A program made the translations under genes and the position numbers. Positions 52,091 to 61,070 of a stretch of 64,000 nt of DNA are shown here, one piece after another. The notes under the pieces are model-generated. The model made no database searches, was not told the origin of the DNA, and saw only the letters and a list, made by a program, of their open reading frames with translations. The stretch spans positions 124,001-188,000 of the forward strand of contig NZ_AP017367.1 in NCBI RefSeq assembly GCF_001548395.1, given 5' to 3'. The DNA is from Leptolyngbya sp. O-77 (GTDB taxonomy: Bacteria > Cyanobacteriota > Cyanobacteriia > Elainellales > Elainellaceae). Positions within the stretch are counted from its first letter, which is position 1. Every line of letters begins with the position of its first letter.

Positions 52091-54584
52091 GTGAGCCAGA
52101 GTTCCTATCGTCAGAATTTAACCTTTAATCAGCAGAGCTACCTGCGGCTCAAGCTGGCGCTGAGCCTGAATCTGCGCCGACAGATATTTATCGCCGTATG
52201 CGATGATCTGCCCCTGCGCGATCGCCTTGCGGCCCAACTCCAGGCAGATTTCTCCAACCCGTCGCCGATTCACCAGGGCGATCGCGCTTTTTGGGAAGTG
52301 GGAGAACGCCGCTATCCCCGGCTGGTGACGCTCGACCTCAACCTGTCAGACCCCAATCCGATTGTGCAGGTGGCGCAATGGCTGGCAGATTCGCCGCCGC
52401 CGATGAATGGCAAACGGCGATCGCCCGTGCCCGCCTTTCAGTTTTTGGGCATCGAGCAACTCACGCGCCAGTCTCCGACCACTCAGCGCATGTTCATCAC
52501 CCATTTGCAGGGCATCGAGCGCAGCCTGCCTGTGCTGGATTCTAGCCTGCTGTTTTGGATGCCGCAGCCCTGGTTTCGGCTGTTGCCCCAGTCAGCGCTG
52601 GAGTTTTGGCGCTGTCGGACGGGCGTGTTTGAGTTTGTTGGGGAGCCGACCCCGCGCCCACCCAGAACGATGACCCCCATTGTCAGCACAGCGCCCACGG
52701 CCCAACGCCCGCCCAATCCGTCGCCCAATCCGTCGCCCAATCCGTCGCCCAATTCACTGTCCAATAGCGCCGCCTCCTCTCCACCTGCGGCTCGCGCAAT
52801 CACACAACCCACGCCCCAGAAAGCTACGCCCGCTTTACAAGCGCCTGCCAAGGTAGACGTAGCCCAAAAAGTTGAAGAAGTTGAAAAAGTTGAGACACCG
52901 ACTGCCAAAGCGCCAGAATCCAAACGACCCGCCGAGGCTGGCGCAAGTCCTCCTGTGAATCCCTGGGCGATCGCCCCGTCTGTTCCACCTGCGGCCCCAA
53001 CTGGAACGGTTCGCCCCGCCTCGCCTGCGAACTCCTCTACAAAGTCCCCAGCAGCCTCATCAGCCCACCCTGCGGCGATCGCCAAACCGCCTGCATCCCC
53101 AGTTGCCGCTCCGCCGACTGCCTCGTCTGCTGCTGCCAAACCGCCGTCCAGCCCCGTTTCTGGCTCGTTTCGGCTAGATGCCGCGCAGACCCCGGCTCCC
53201 TCCTCGGTTTCCGTTGGGCGAGCGACTGTGAAATCAACGTCCACCGGGAAACCGCCAACGCCTCCAGCGGACTCGTCAGCCAGCCCGCCGACCCTGCCCC
53301 AGCCGCCACTGGCGAACCCGGCCCCGCCGACCGATCCCGACGCGCAGATCACTCGACTGCTGGAGCAAATTGCCCATCTGCATCGACAGTCGGCCTCAGC
53401 GGCTCAATTGCAGGACGCTTATCGCACGCTGGGGGATGCCTATCGCGATCGCATTGAGCAGGGCGACACAGTCTGCCCACCCTGATGGCCGCGCTGCAAG
53501 CCTATGAGCAGGTGATGGGTGCGCCTGCCGGATAAATCCCCATTGTGGACGGATTGCTGAATGACGTGGGCAATCTCTGCTGGCTGCTGTCGCGCAACTC
53601 GTCTGCCCCTGACCAGGTGCTGCCCAACCTGCGGCAGGCGATTCAGTCCTACCAACTTGCGCTCAAGAAGCTGGACACCCACACCCAGGCCCAGAGCTAT
53701 CCCATGCTGCACAACAACCTGGGGGCAGCCTACGCCGATTTGGCCCGCTACGAGCAGCCCGTTGAGAATTTACAGAAATCGGCGCAATCTTACCGAGAGG
53801 CGCTGCGCTATCGGGATGCCAGCAGCGATCCTGCCCGCTATGCCTCGACGCAGAATAACCTGGGCACGACCTACTGGAATCTGGCACAGCACCACCAGCC
53901 CAAAGAGTCTCTGAAGCGGGCGATCGCCGCCTATCAGGAAGCACTGAAATATCCCAATAGCCAGCCGCCGCTGAGCTACGCCATGATTCAAAACAATCTG
54001 GGCACGGCGCTATGGAGTTTGGCACAGATCGAGCAGCCAGAGATATACTTACCCAAGGCGATCGCCGCCTATCGCCCAGTCGCTTCAGCAGCGCACCCTG
54101 GATGCAGCCCCGGCGGCCTTTTGCCGCCACACAAAACAACCTGGGCACGGCCCTCTGGCATCTGGCCCTGTGTCTGGGCGATCGCCCCCAAGAGCAGCTC
54201 CAAAAGCTCCAGGCAGCCATCCAGTCCTACGAAGCTGCCCTACAGGGCGTGGCAAAGCTAGAAACGCTACCCAACCCACCCATGCTCAGCTTTGACCCCG
54301 CCACCACCCACAACAACCTGGGCCTTGCCTATTTCCATATCGCCACACAGGTTCCCCGGCTCCTAGGCACAGCGCCAGAGTCCACCCCCCTCAAAAAAGC
54401 GCTGCACCACCATCTCCAGGCCGCCACTCGATGGCAGCATCAGCCAGAACTACGACAAGCTGCAATGCAGAGCGTATTGCAAACCCTGAAAGCCTTTTAT
54501 GAACTCTTTGGAACCGCAGGACAAAATCAGGCGCTCTCAAGCGTGCCTGCCCACTTGCTACCCGAACTGTTGCCCCGCCTATAG
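52091..54584 (+). pseudogene. Decayed TPR-repeat protein gene
   Basis: The N-terminal part, from a probable GTG at 52091, reads SSYRQNLTFNQQSYLRLKLA and LNLRRQIFIAVCDDLPLRDR, a conserved cyanobacterial domain, then a long Pro/Ser/Ala linker with PNPS repeats and RLLEQIAHLHRQSASAAQLQ. The frame breaks near 53470. The continuation (LMAALQAYEQVM) meets a stop at 53533-53535. TPR units then run (SYPMLHNNLGAAYADLARYE, STQNNLGTTYWNLAQHHQP) until two further shifts near 54075 and 54120, after which AATQNNLGTALWHLALCLGD and FDPATTHNNLGLAYFHIATQ continue to the end. At least three frameshifts and one nonsense codon exclude a simple sequencing slip. Confidence 0.82.
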
Positions 54585-54693
54585 TCCTCCTGTGGTTTGC
54601 AGTCTGTAATTTGCGGCTTGCGAAAACCATACTTCGAGTCCATACTTTCCTGCAAAGACACCACCTGCCTTTTCTTCTATCGTTGAAAGCGTC

Positions 54694-54783
54694 AGGACTT
54701 ACGCACTTGCGATAAGTTTTCTGGGTTTTAGAGGATTTCTCGCGGGCTGCGCCCGCGAGAAATCCTCCAACTGCGTAAGTCCT
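54694..54783. mobile_element. 90-bp miniature element, family B, copy 2
   Basis: Ends AGGACTTACGCA and TGCGTAAGTCCT are perfect 12-bp inverted repeats. The interior is a 17-bp perfect stem (54731-54747 with 54751-54767) around a TGC loop. It fills most of the gap between the TPR pseudogene and the substrate-binding protein gene; the rest of 54585-54901 shows nothing else. Confidence 0.8.
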
Positions 54784-54901
54784 AAGCGTTAAGGGATGCA
54801 AATCACTTGGGTGAATAAACCCATCGAGCGACTTTGCTGCGGCATTCCTCAAGCTAAAATCCATAGACGACTTTAGGAGAACCATAGGAGAGCATGGTGC
54901 A

Positions 54902-56332
54902 ATGATGAAACGCTTCCCATCGTCTAAGTCTGCCAAGTCTCAGTCTGCTCATTCTGCGAACCCTGTTGAAACGACCACTCCAAAATTTAAGACCTTAACC
55001 CACCCAGGCGCATTGGCCAATGGTTCAGGCACATTGGGGCTACGCTGGCTGGGCCGGGGTGGGGCGATCGCCCTTCTGTTGGCCGCAGCCGCCTGCCAAC
55101 CGCCCACGCCGACCAGTAGCACGTCTAGCCCAGCCGCCAGTCCGGCCGCAGGCGGATCGGGTGCGCTGAAACTGGGGACGCTCTTGCCCGTCACGGGCGA
55201 CCTGGCCCAATATGGACAACCCATGCAAGATAGCGTCGGGTTCTTGGTGGAAACCGTCAATGCCTGTGGAGGCGTGATGGGGCAGCCCGTGCAACTAGTG
55301 TCTGAGGACGACCAGACTGACCCAGCCGCAGGTGCATCCGGGATGACCAAGCTGGCCGAGGTGGATCGAGTCGGCGCAGTGGTGGGCGCAGCCGCTAGTT
55401 CCGTCTCCAGTGCTGCTGTGGATATTGCAGTGCGAAATCAGGTGGTGCAAATCTCCCCCTCCAGCACCAGTCCTGTATTTACCGAGCGGGCGAAGAAGGG
55501 AGAATTTAACGGCTTTTGGCTGCGAACTGCGCCCCCCGACACCTTCCAGGGTGACGCGCTAGCCCAACTCGCCAATCAGGAAGGCATCAAAACGATCGCC
55601 ATCCTCGCCATCAACAATGACTACGGCAACGGACTCGTCCAGTCCTTCGTGCCTGCCTTCAAAGCCTTGGGCGGCACAGTCGTCAACGAATCCAACCCCA
55701 CCAAATACGCCCCCAACGCCACCAGTTTTGACTCGGAAGTGGGCAGCGCCTTTGGCAGCAAACCCGATGCCGTGCTGATCATTGCCTATCCCGAATCGGG
55801 CAGCATTATTCTTAAAGCCGCCCAGGAGCAGGGCTTCCTCGACGGCACGACTAAGGTGCTTTTCACCGACGGCATGAAGACCGACAACCTGGCGGAACTG
55901 GTCGGCAAGACGGCCGACGGCAAGTTCATCGTGACGGGCATGATGGGGACGGCCCCCAGCGCAGGCGGCCCGGGGCTAGACGACTTCCGCGATCGCTACC
56001 GAGAAAAGTTCAACCGCGACCCACAGGTCTATGACCCCAATAGCTGGGACGCGGCGGCGCTCCTCGTTTTGGCAGCAGAGGCCGCCAAGAGTGGCAGCGG
56101 CCCCGCCATCAAAGACAGCATCCGCAATGTATCCAACCCACCGGGTGAACAAACGACTGACATCTGCACAGCACTGTCCCTTGTTCGGGAAGGCAAGGAT
56201 ATAGACTTTCAGGGAGCAAGCGGCAGCCTGGACTTTGACGAGCAGGGGGACGTGGTGGGCAGCTACGACGTTTGGACGGTCAATGATGCCGGAAAAATTG
56301 AGGTGAAGTCCACGATTAACGTCGGCGGATAA
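54902..56332 (+). CDS. ABC transporter substrate-binding lipoprotein, amino-acid type
   Basis: 476 residues. A basic N-terminus of about 45 residues precedes a lipoprotein signal with Cys65 (LLLAAAACQPP) and a Ser/Pro linker. The mature part is a type I periplasmic-binding fold of the branched-chain/neutral amino-acid group: LKLGTLLPVTGDLAQYGQPM, VNACGGVMGQPVQLVSEDDQ, GAAASSVSSAAVDIAVRNQV and DPNSWDAAALLVLAAEAA. It resembles NatB/LivJ-like proteins. No permease or ATPase gene is adjacent. Two ATG codons in a row (54902, 54905) are possible starts; GGAGAG lies upstream. A strong hairpin follows the stop. Confidence 0.88.
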   Translation: MMKRFPSSKSAKSQSAHSANPVETTTPKFKTLTHPGALANGSGTLGLRWLGRGGAIALLLAAAACQPPTPTSSTSSPAASPAAGGSGALKLGTLLPVTGDLAQYGQPMQDSVGFLVETVNACGGVMGQPVQLVSEDDQTDPAAGASGMTKLAEVDRVGAVVGAAASSVSSAAVDIAVRNQVVQISPSSTSPVFTERAKKGEFNGFWLRTAPPDTFQGDALAQLANQEGIKTIAILAINNDYGNGLVQSFVPAFKALGGTVVNESNPTKYAPNATSFDSEVGSAFGSKPDAVLIIAYPESGSIILKAAQEQGFLDGTTKVLFTDGMKTDNLAELVGKTADGKFIVTGMMGTAPSAGGPGLDDFRDRYREKFNRDPQVYDPNSWDAAALLVLAAEAAKSGSGPAIKDSIRNVSNPPGEQTTDICTALSLVREGKDIDFQGASGSLDFDEQGDVVGSYDVWTVNDAGKIEVKSTINVGG

Positions 56333-56387
56333 AGTTGGCGGGTAGCGTCGCCAGATAGCGCCCGACGACTTCGTTTCACCCGGAAAA

Positions 56388-56443
56388 AGGCTTTGCCTGA
56401 ACCCAATGCAGATAAGAAGGCATGGAGGGTTCAGGCAAAGCCT
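56388..56443 (+). terminator. 17-bp perfect hairpin after the binding-protein gene
   Basis: AGGCTTTGCCTGAACCC (56388-56404) and its exact reverse complement (56427-56443) form a stem with a 22-base loop, 56 bases after the stop. No T-run follows, so it may act as a 3' stabiliser rather than a classical terminator. The rest of 56333-56639 shows no gene. Confidence 0.5.
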
Positions 56444-56639
56444 CAATTGCCAGTATTTGGAATGCTGAAGGCTTGGCTGAAGATCCTTAGCCCAAGACGT
56501 AGAGCCAGGGTCGATCCAGGGTGGAACAAGTCCAGCAGCCTTTCTCAAAAGAGGTGCAGCAAACCCGAACCCGCACACACTGACAGGTCTGGGATGCTTT
56601 GAAATCCTCGAATGCCAGTTAAAACCTGGAGGCTAAAAT

Positions 56640-56945
56640 TTAGCTGCCTGCGGAAACCAGCTTGCGCTGCTTTTCAATTTGGAGCTGCTGAAGCAGGGCC
56701 TCGGCCTCGGCGCGGAGGTGCAACAGCTCAAGCTGATGGGCTTTGTCGTAGGGAAGCTTGTTTAGCTCTGGGGCGGGGGCGGCTGAAACAAGACTGCGAT
56801 CGCTCTCAACTGCGGGGTTATCTAGCATAGCTCGGTCACCAACGTCACCAACAACAACAGAAGAAACAGACGCATTCACAGGGGCATTCACTGCCTGACC
56901 AGTAGAAACCTGATCTAAAGACAGATGCAAAGTTGCGCTAGTCAT
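56640..56945 (-). CDS. Small conserved hypothetical protein
   Basis: 101 residues. The first 60 are low-complexity Val/Ala/Ser/Asn. The C-terminal 40 (ELNKLPYDKAHQLELLHLRA and EALLQQLQIEKQRKL) form a helix with a heptad pattern that looks conserved among cyanobacteria. No signal peptide or membrane segment. I know no function. The start ATG has no strong ribosome site. It faces the binding-protein gene tail to tail. Confidence 0.6.
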   Translation of the reverse strand: MTSATLHLSLDQVSTGQAVNAPVNASVSSVVVGDVGDRAMLDNPAVESDRSLVSAAPAPELNKLPYDKAHQLELLHLRAEAEALLQQLQIEKQRKLVSAGS

Positions 56946-57539
56946 TTGTACTCACTCACACCATTAAGTAATCTTAACTTAGTGCTAAAGATCGATCCTA
57001 GTCAAATAATTTATGCACCCACCGCAGAATGTGGCAGTTTGGGCACTGGCCAGCGTCCTGACTAAACGGCAGCGCGATCGCACTCAGTCGCGCCTGTCCT
57101 CACGGGTTACGCGGCAAGCCCTCTGCGGGTAGACTTGAGATCCATCCCTGCATTTCGCTCCGTCCCTCATTCTCACTCCATTTGTGCGATCGCCCGCTTG
57201 CGGAACTCGCCTTCCTCAAACTGCACACTTATAAGTCGAGTTAAATCAATCGAGTTAAATCGAGTCTGAGTCTGACGAAGCCTCAGCCACTATAGGCGAA
57301 AATGGGAGTCTTGAAATGAGTTTTATAGCACCCTTTGGAGATAGCCTTTTGAACACAGCTTCTAAATTCAGCAGTCCGAGCTTTTTGGAGCGGGGTTGAG
57401 ACTGAAATTCTGAATCTCAAACTGAATCTTCAAAATCGACCTTCTAGTTGAGAGACTCCTATTTTGCCCAATTAGTTGCCTGAAACCAAAGCCATTTTTA
57501 GCAGAACTGCTTTTCAAACTTACGCTCAGTGATATTGCC
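56946..57539. other. Gene-free stretch upstream of thrC, about 590 bp
   Basis: No convincing frame. A small direct-repeat cluster GAGTTAAATC(A)ATCGAGTTAAATCGAGT lies near 57237-57263 and a HIP1-related GCGATCGC-like site near 57187. AT-rich sequence close to 57500 may hold the thrC promoter. I could not assign it. Confidence 0.5.
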
Positions 57540-58664
57540 GTGACCCTGACTTCTAATTCTCATCTGGTTCAACCTGTTGATCGACCTGCGAGTTCTGCCA
57601 GCAGCGCGGCTGCTTGGGGCGGGCTGATCGAAACCTATCGCCGCTATCTGCCCGTGACGGCGCAAACGCCCGTGGTGACGCTGCTAGAGGGCAACACGCC
57701 GCTGATCCCCGCGCCAGCGATCGCCCAAGAGATTGGTCGCGGCGTGCAGGTGTTTGTCAAATACGACGGGCTGAACCCGACGGGCAGTTTCAAAGACCGG
57801 GGCATGACCATGGCCATTTCCAAAGCCAAGGAAGCCGGAGCAGAAGCGGTGATCTGTGCCAGCACAGGCAATACCTCCGCTGCGGCCGCCGCCTACGCCA
57901 GACGGGGAGGGCTGCGTCCCTTTGTGCTAATTCCCGATGGCTATGTGGCGGTGGGCAAGCTGGCCCAGGCGCTCCTCTATGGCGCAGAGGTGCTGGCGAT
58001 TCAGGGCAACTTTGACCGGGCGCTGCAAATTGTGCGCGACATGGCGGAGCATTACCCGATTACGCTGGTGAACTCGGTCAATCCCTACCGCCTGGAGGGG
58101 CAAAAGACCGCCGCCTTTGAAATTGTGGACGTGCTGGGCACTGCGCCCGACTGGCTCTGCATTCCCGTTGGCAACGCGGGTAACATCACTGCTTACTGGA
58201 TGGGCTTTTGCCAATATCACCAAGAAGGCAAGTGCGATCGCCTGCCCCGGATGATGGGCTTTCAGGCGGCGGGCGCATCGCCCTTGGTCAGCGGGGCCCC
58301 GGTTCCCCATCCCGAAACGCTGGCCACCGCAATCCGCATTGGCAACCCCGCAAGCTGGGAAAAGGCGATCGCCGTCCGCGATGCCAGCCAGGGCGAGTTC
58401 AACGCCGTCACCGACGAAGAAATTCTGGCTGCGTACCGCCTGCTGGCCAGCCGCGAGGGTATTTTCTGCGAACCCGCCAGCGCCTCTTCTGTGGCGGGCC
58501 TGCTCAAGGTGAAAGATCGCGTGCCTGCGGAAGCTACCGTCGTCTGCGTCCTCACAGGAAATGGGCTAAAAGACCCCGACACCGCCATTAAACACTGCGA
58601 AAACCAGTTCAAAGGCGGCATTGCGCCAGAGTTGGAGGCCGTCGCGCAGGCAATGGGATTTTAG
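57540..58664 (+). CDS. thrC: Threonine synthase
   Basis: 374 residues, fold-type II PLP enzyme. The Schiff-base Lys lies in LNPTGSFKDRGMTMAISKAK, the phosphate loop is PVGNAGNITAYWMGF, and ASTGNTSAAAAAYARRGG is the conserved substrate loop. It converts O-phosphohomoserine to threonine. The start is a GTG at 57540 with no ATG nearby; the first 25 residues are a poorly conserved Ser/Ala stretch. All key residues are intact. Confidence 0.93.
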   Translation: MTLTSNSHLVQPVDRPASSASSAAAWGGLIETYRRYLPVTAQTPVVTLLEGNTPLIPAPAIAQEIGRGVQVFVKYDGLNPTGSFKDRGMTMAISKAKEAGAEAVICASTGNTSAAAAAYARRGGLRPFVLIPDGYVAVGKLAQALLYGAEVLAIQGNFDRALQIVRDMAEHYPITLVNSVNPYRLEGQKTAAFEIVDVLGTAPDWLCIPVGNAGNITAYWMGFCQYHQEGKCDRLPRMMGFQAAGASPLVSGAPVPHPETLATAIRIGNPASWEKAIAVRDASQGEFNAVTDEEILAAYRLLASREGIFCEPASASSVAGLLKVKDRVPAEATVVCVLTGNGLKDPDTAIKHCENQFKGGIAPELEAVAQAMGF

Positions 58665-58773
58665 GAATTTGATCGATTGCGATTTTGGATTTGCGGTGAG
58701 GAACTTTAAGCGACGCTTGTTCCTCTTCTCACCACGCAGGAGAACTCGACGGTTTACCCATGCCCTCAGTGGG

Positions 58774-59016
58774 TTAATCCAATCGCTTGGCCCAGTATTC
58801 GTCCAGATACAGCCGCAAAAAGTCCTGCGCTGCCGCCGGATTGAGCGTGTCCAACGCCGCCACAATCGCAGGAATTGATTCTGCGGTGGGATCTCGCGTT
58901 TCGTTAAACCAATTGTTGACCGTGCCACGACTAATGCCCATCGTTACGGCTAGGCGATTTTGGCTAATGCCATAGGTGGTTAGAACAGTTCTTAGCGCGT
59001 TGCCTGCTTTACCCAT
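58774..59016 (-). CDS. XRE-type HTH regulator, copy 1
   Basis: 80 residues. The helix-turn-helix is ISQNRLAVTMGISRGTVNNW, followed by a C-terminal helix (IVAALDTLNPAAAQDFLRLY) and LDEYWAKRLD. It is a tandem paralogue of the next gene: the last 27 residues are almost identical, the recognition helix differs. Likely a repressor acting on the palindromes at 59306-59357. The two genes are 12 bases apart. Confidence 0.85.
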   Translation of the reverse strand: MGKAGNALRTVLTTYGISQNRLAVTMGISRGTVNNWFNETRDPTAESIPAIVAALDTLNPAAAQDFLRLYLDEYWAKRLD

Positions 59017-59028
59017 GCCCTCAGCGGG

Positions 59029-59271
59029 TTAATCCAATCGCTTGGCCCAATATTCGTCCAGATACAGCCGCAAAAAGTCCCGTGCTGCCGCCGGATTGAG
59101 CGTGTCCAACGCCGCCACAATGTCTAGCAGGGACTCTGCTGAAGGATCGGTCACTTCATGGAACCACTGATACACCGTGGAACGATTCAGTCCCATTGTC
59201 ACCGCCAGCTTATTTTGGCTAATGCTGTAGGTTTCTAAAACTTGCCGGAGCGCTTTGCCTGCTTTGCCCAT
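59029..59271 (-). CDS. XRE-type HTH regulator, copy 2
   Basis: 80 residues with helix-turn-helix ISQNKLAVTMGLNRSTVYQW and the same tail LYLDEYWAKRLD as copy 1. The recognition helices read SRGTVNNWF and NRSTVYQWF respectively, so the pair may have different DNA preferences. It is the promoter-proximal gene of the pair and shares the divergent control region with the small gene at 59388. Confidence 0.85.
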   Translation of the reverse strand: MGKAGKALRQVLETYSISQNKLAVTMGLNRSTVYQWFHEVTDPSAESLLDIVAALDTLNPAAARDFLRLYLDEYWAKRLD

Positions 59272-59305
59272 GCCCTCATCGTGTCAGAGGGACATGACGG
59301 AGTAA

Positions 59306-59325
59306 ATGTTTGTAAATACAAACAT
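59306..59325. promoter_or_regulatory. Operator palindrome 1
   Basis: ATGTTTGTAAATACAAACAT: 9-bp arms around AA. It overlaps a candidate -35 (TTGTAA, 59310-59315) that pairs with TAAGAT (59332-59337) for rightward transcription. Confidence 0.65.
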
Positions 59326-59339
59326 TTGGAGTAAGATGA

Positions 59340-59357
59340 TGTTTGTGTTTACAAACA
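59340..59357. promoter_or_regulatory. Operator palindrome 2
   Basis: TGTTTGTGTTTACAAACA: 7-bp arms with the same TGTTTGT half-site as palindrome 1, placed just after the candidate -10 of the divergent gene. Binding there would block transcription start. Confidence 0.65.
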
Positions 59358-59387
59358 CTCTGCAAAGCACGAGAAGGAACTAACCGC

Positions 59388-59633
59388 ATGAGCAAACCGC
59401 TTTTTAATGCTGAAGAATCCCTGAAGCAGTCCGAAAACATCGGATCGCAACCCTCAAAACCGCTTTACAACAGGATGATTTTGGTTGGCGCACCGGACTG
59501 GGTGAGCGGCACGATCGCCCGCCTGCACAGCGCTGGCATTGCCCATGTCCGGGACTGGAGCCGTTTAGTGCCTACGCAACATCCAGGTGAAGTGATGAGC
59601 CTTTTGCAAAGACTGCGCTGCATAAGTGACTAA
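59388..59633 (+). CDS. Small protein divergent from the XRE pair
   Basis: 81 residues from ATG 59388. The N-terminus is polar; the core is KPLYNRMILVGAPDWVSGTI and ARLHSAGIAHVRDWSRLVPT, then a short helix (EVMSLLQRLRCIS). One domain with no motif I can name. It is divergent from the two XRE genes and likely under their control, so the unit resembles a regulator-target module; a toxin or antitoxin role is not indicated by the sequence. Confidence 0.62.
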   Translation: MSKPLFNAEESLKQSENIGSQPSKPLYNRMILVGAPDWVSGTIARLHSAGIAHVRDWSRLVPTQHPGEVMSLLQRLRCISD

Positions 59634-59669
59634 AGGCAACTGTGCAGCGAAAGGAAGACCGTGCGATCG

Positions 59670-59765
59670 CCCCAGATAATTGCCGCCCCGGATAATTGCC
59701 GCCCCAGATAATTGCCGCCCCGGATAATTGCCGCCCCGGATAATTGCCGCCCCGGATATTTGCCG
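59670..59765. repeat. 16-bp tandem repeat, six copies
   Basis: CCCCGGATAATTGCCG repeated head to tail six times with only G/A variation at one position and one T change in the last unit. The unit is not a multiple of three and the array is non-coding. A HIP1 octamer overlaps its left end. Confidence 0.88.
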
Positions 59766-59866
59766 CTATTTGCCGCTCCTGAATCATTAAGGTTCCGGTT
59801 TAAGGGCGATCGCGCTCCTGCCCAGCTTCAGGGTTTAGACGGGCTAAGATCGGTTCGACGGGCAAT

Positions 59867-60544
59867 TTGACGAACGGCGTCTACAAGAATTCTGTCGTGG
59901 CAAAGCGGGCGAGGCGGGGCTATCTGGTCGATGCGGCGGGGCGATCGCTGCCCAGCGTCAGCACGATCCTCAACGCCACCAAGCCGCCAGAGGCAAGAGA
60001 GGCGCTGGCAAAATGGCGCGATCGCCTGGGGGCAGAGGAGGCAGGACGCATCGCCATCGCCGCCAGCCGCCGGGGCAGCCAGACCCACGCCCACATCCGC
60101 CGCTATCTGGCAGGCGAACATCCCACCTGTCCCGACGCAGTGCGCCCCTACTGGGAAAGCCTGGAGCCGATTGTGGCAGAAATCCAGAACGTGCGGCTGC
60201 TAGAAGCGCCCGTGTTTCACTATGACCTGGGCTATGCGGGCAAAGTGGACTGCGTCGCCAGCTATCGCGGCGTGCCCTGCGTGCTGGACTGGAAGACGGG
60301 CGATCGCCCCAAGGGCAGTATCGAGCGGCTGTATGACGGGCCGCTGCAACTGGCAGCCTACTGCGGCGCGGTGAACCATTACTGCGAAGCCGAGAAGATT
60401 TACATCCGCGAAGCCATGCTGGTGGTGGCTATTCCCCACCAGCCCGCCGAAGTGTTTCGGTTTGAACCGGGGGCGATCGCCCAATACTGGGGCCAGTGGC
60501 AGCGGCGCGTAGGGGAATACTATCGGCGCATGGGGTCGAGATAG
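59867..60544 (+). CDS. PD-(D/E)XK nuclease-like protein
   Basis: 225 residues from a TTG (59867); a GTG at 59897 is an alternative start. The catalytic core reads YAGKVDCVASYRGVPCVLDW followed by K-T-G: Asp in KVD, then LDWK giving D-x(n)-D-x-K. Upstream is SRRGSQTHAHIRRYL, the helix with a conserved His seen in RecB/Cas4-type nucleases; downstream is LQLAAYCGAVNHY with the QxxxY motif. No CRISPR array or helicase gene is near. It is likely a Mg-dependent DNA exonuclease of unknown pathway. Confidence 0.82.
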   Translation: MTNGVYKNSVVAKRARRGYLVDAAGRSLPSVSTILNATKPPEAREALAKWRDRLGAEEAGRIAIAASRRGSQTHAHIRRYLAGEHPTCPDAVRPYWESLEPIVAEIQNVRLLEAPVFHYDLGYAGKVDCVASYRGVPCVLDWKTGDRPKGSIERLYDGPLQLAAYCGAVNHYCEAEKIYIREAMLVVAIPHQPAEVFRFEPGAIAQYWGQWQRRVGEYYRRMGSR

Positions 60545-61070
60545 CCGAAAAATAGCGGCGATCGCCCTTCCGCAAAGAGCATGAATTAATGATGTACTCG
60601 CCAGCACTTTATCTAATTGCTTAAGTGTTGAACACTTGAATAGATCAGTGTGTACACCTGCCAACCGAAAATTTACGGAAAGACCTTGAGACAGGATTAC
60701 TTCAAGTTGATATTTTGCTAGACAAATTTCACTTTTCTGCTCAGTATTGAGACTATTCTCAATTAGAAGAGAATGGCAAATCCGTAAAATTGCGGATATA
60801 CTCAGGGAGGAGCGAGCGCCCAAAAGGTTTGGTATTAGACCTCTTTAGGTCTATTTTGTTCAACAACTTATGTTTTTTTAATTTTCTCTTTTTTTGTGCC
60901 GATTTACGAACTTTTTCTAGCGCATACTGAGCAGGGCTATGTAGAGAGGTCAGTCTATGCAGAAGGGGGTGGGGGGCATTTGCCGATTGAGAGTTGAAGC
61001 GTAGTATTGTTTGAGCCGATGGTAAAGCTTTTCAAAAAGTAAATTTACGACTTTATGGCTGTGGTGAACA
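60545..61070. other. Gene-free stretch upstream of the Crp-family gene
   Basis: About 525 bases, AT-rich relative to its surroundings, with no convincing frame. ATTGAGACTATTCTCAAT (60746-60763) is a perfect 7-bp inverted repeat around CTAT and could be an operator. A T-rich tract follows near 60870-60895. Confidence 0.5.

Noticed and set aside
59388..59633. Toxin-antitoxin reading of the XRE pair and the divergent small gene
   Set aside because: The small protein has no recognisable toxin motif and the genes are divergent rather than overlapping in one operon.
59670..59765. Possible CRISPR array
   Set aside because: The 16-bp units are directly adjacent with no spacers and no cas genes; it is a plain tandem repeat.
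59867..60544. Cas4 assignment for the PD-(D/E)XK protein
   Set aside because: The nuclease core fits, but the four cysteines of the Cas4 iron-sulfur cluster are absent and there is no CRISPR locus here.
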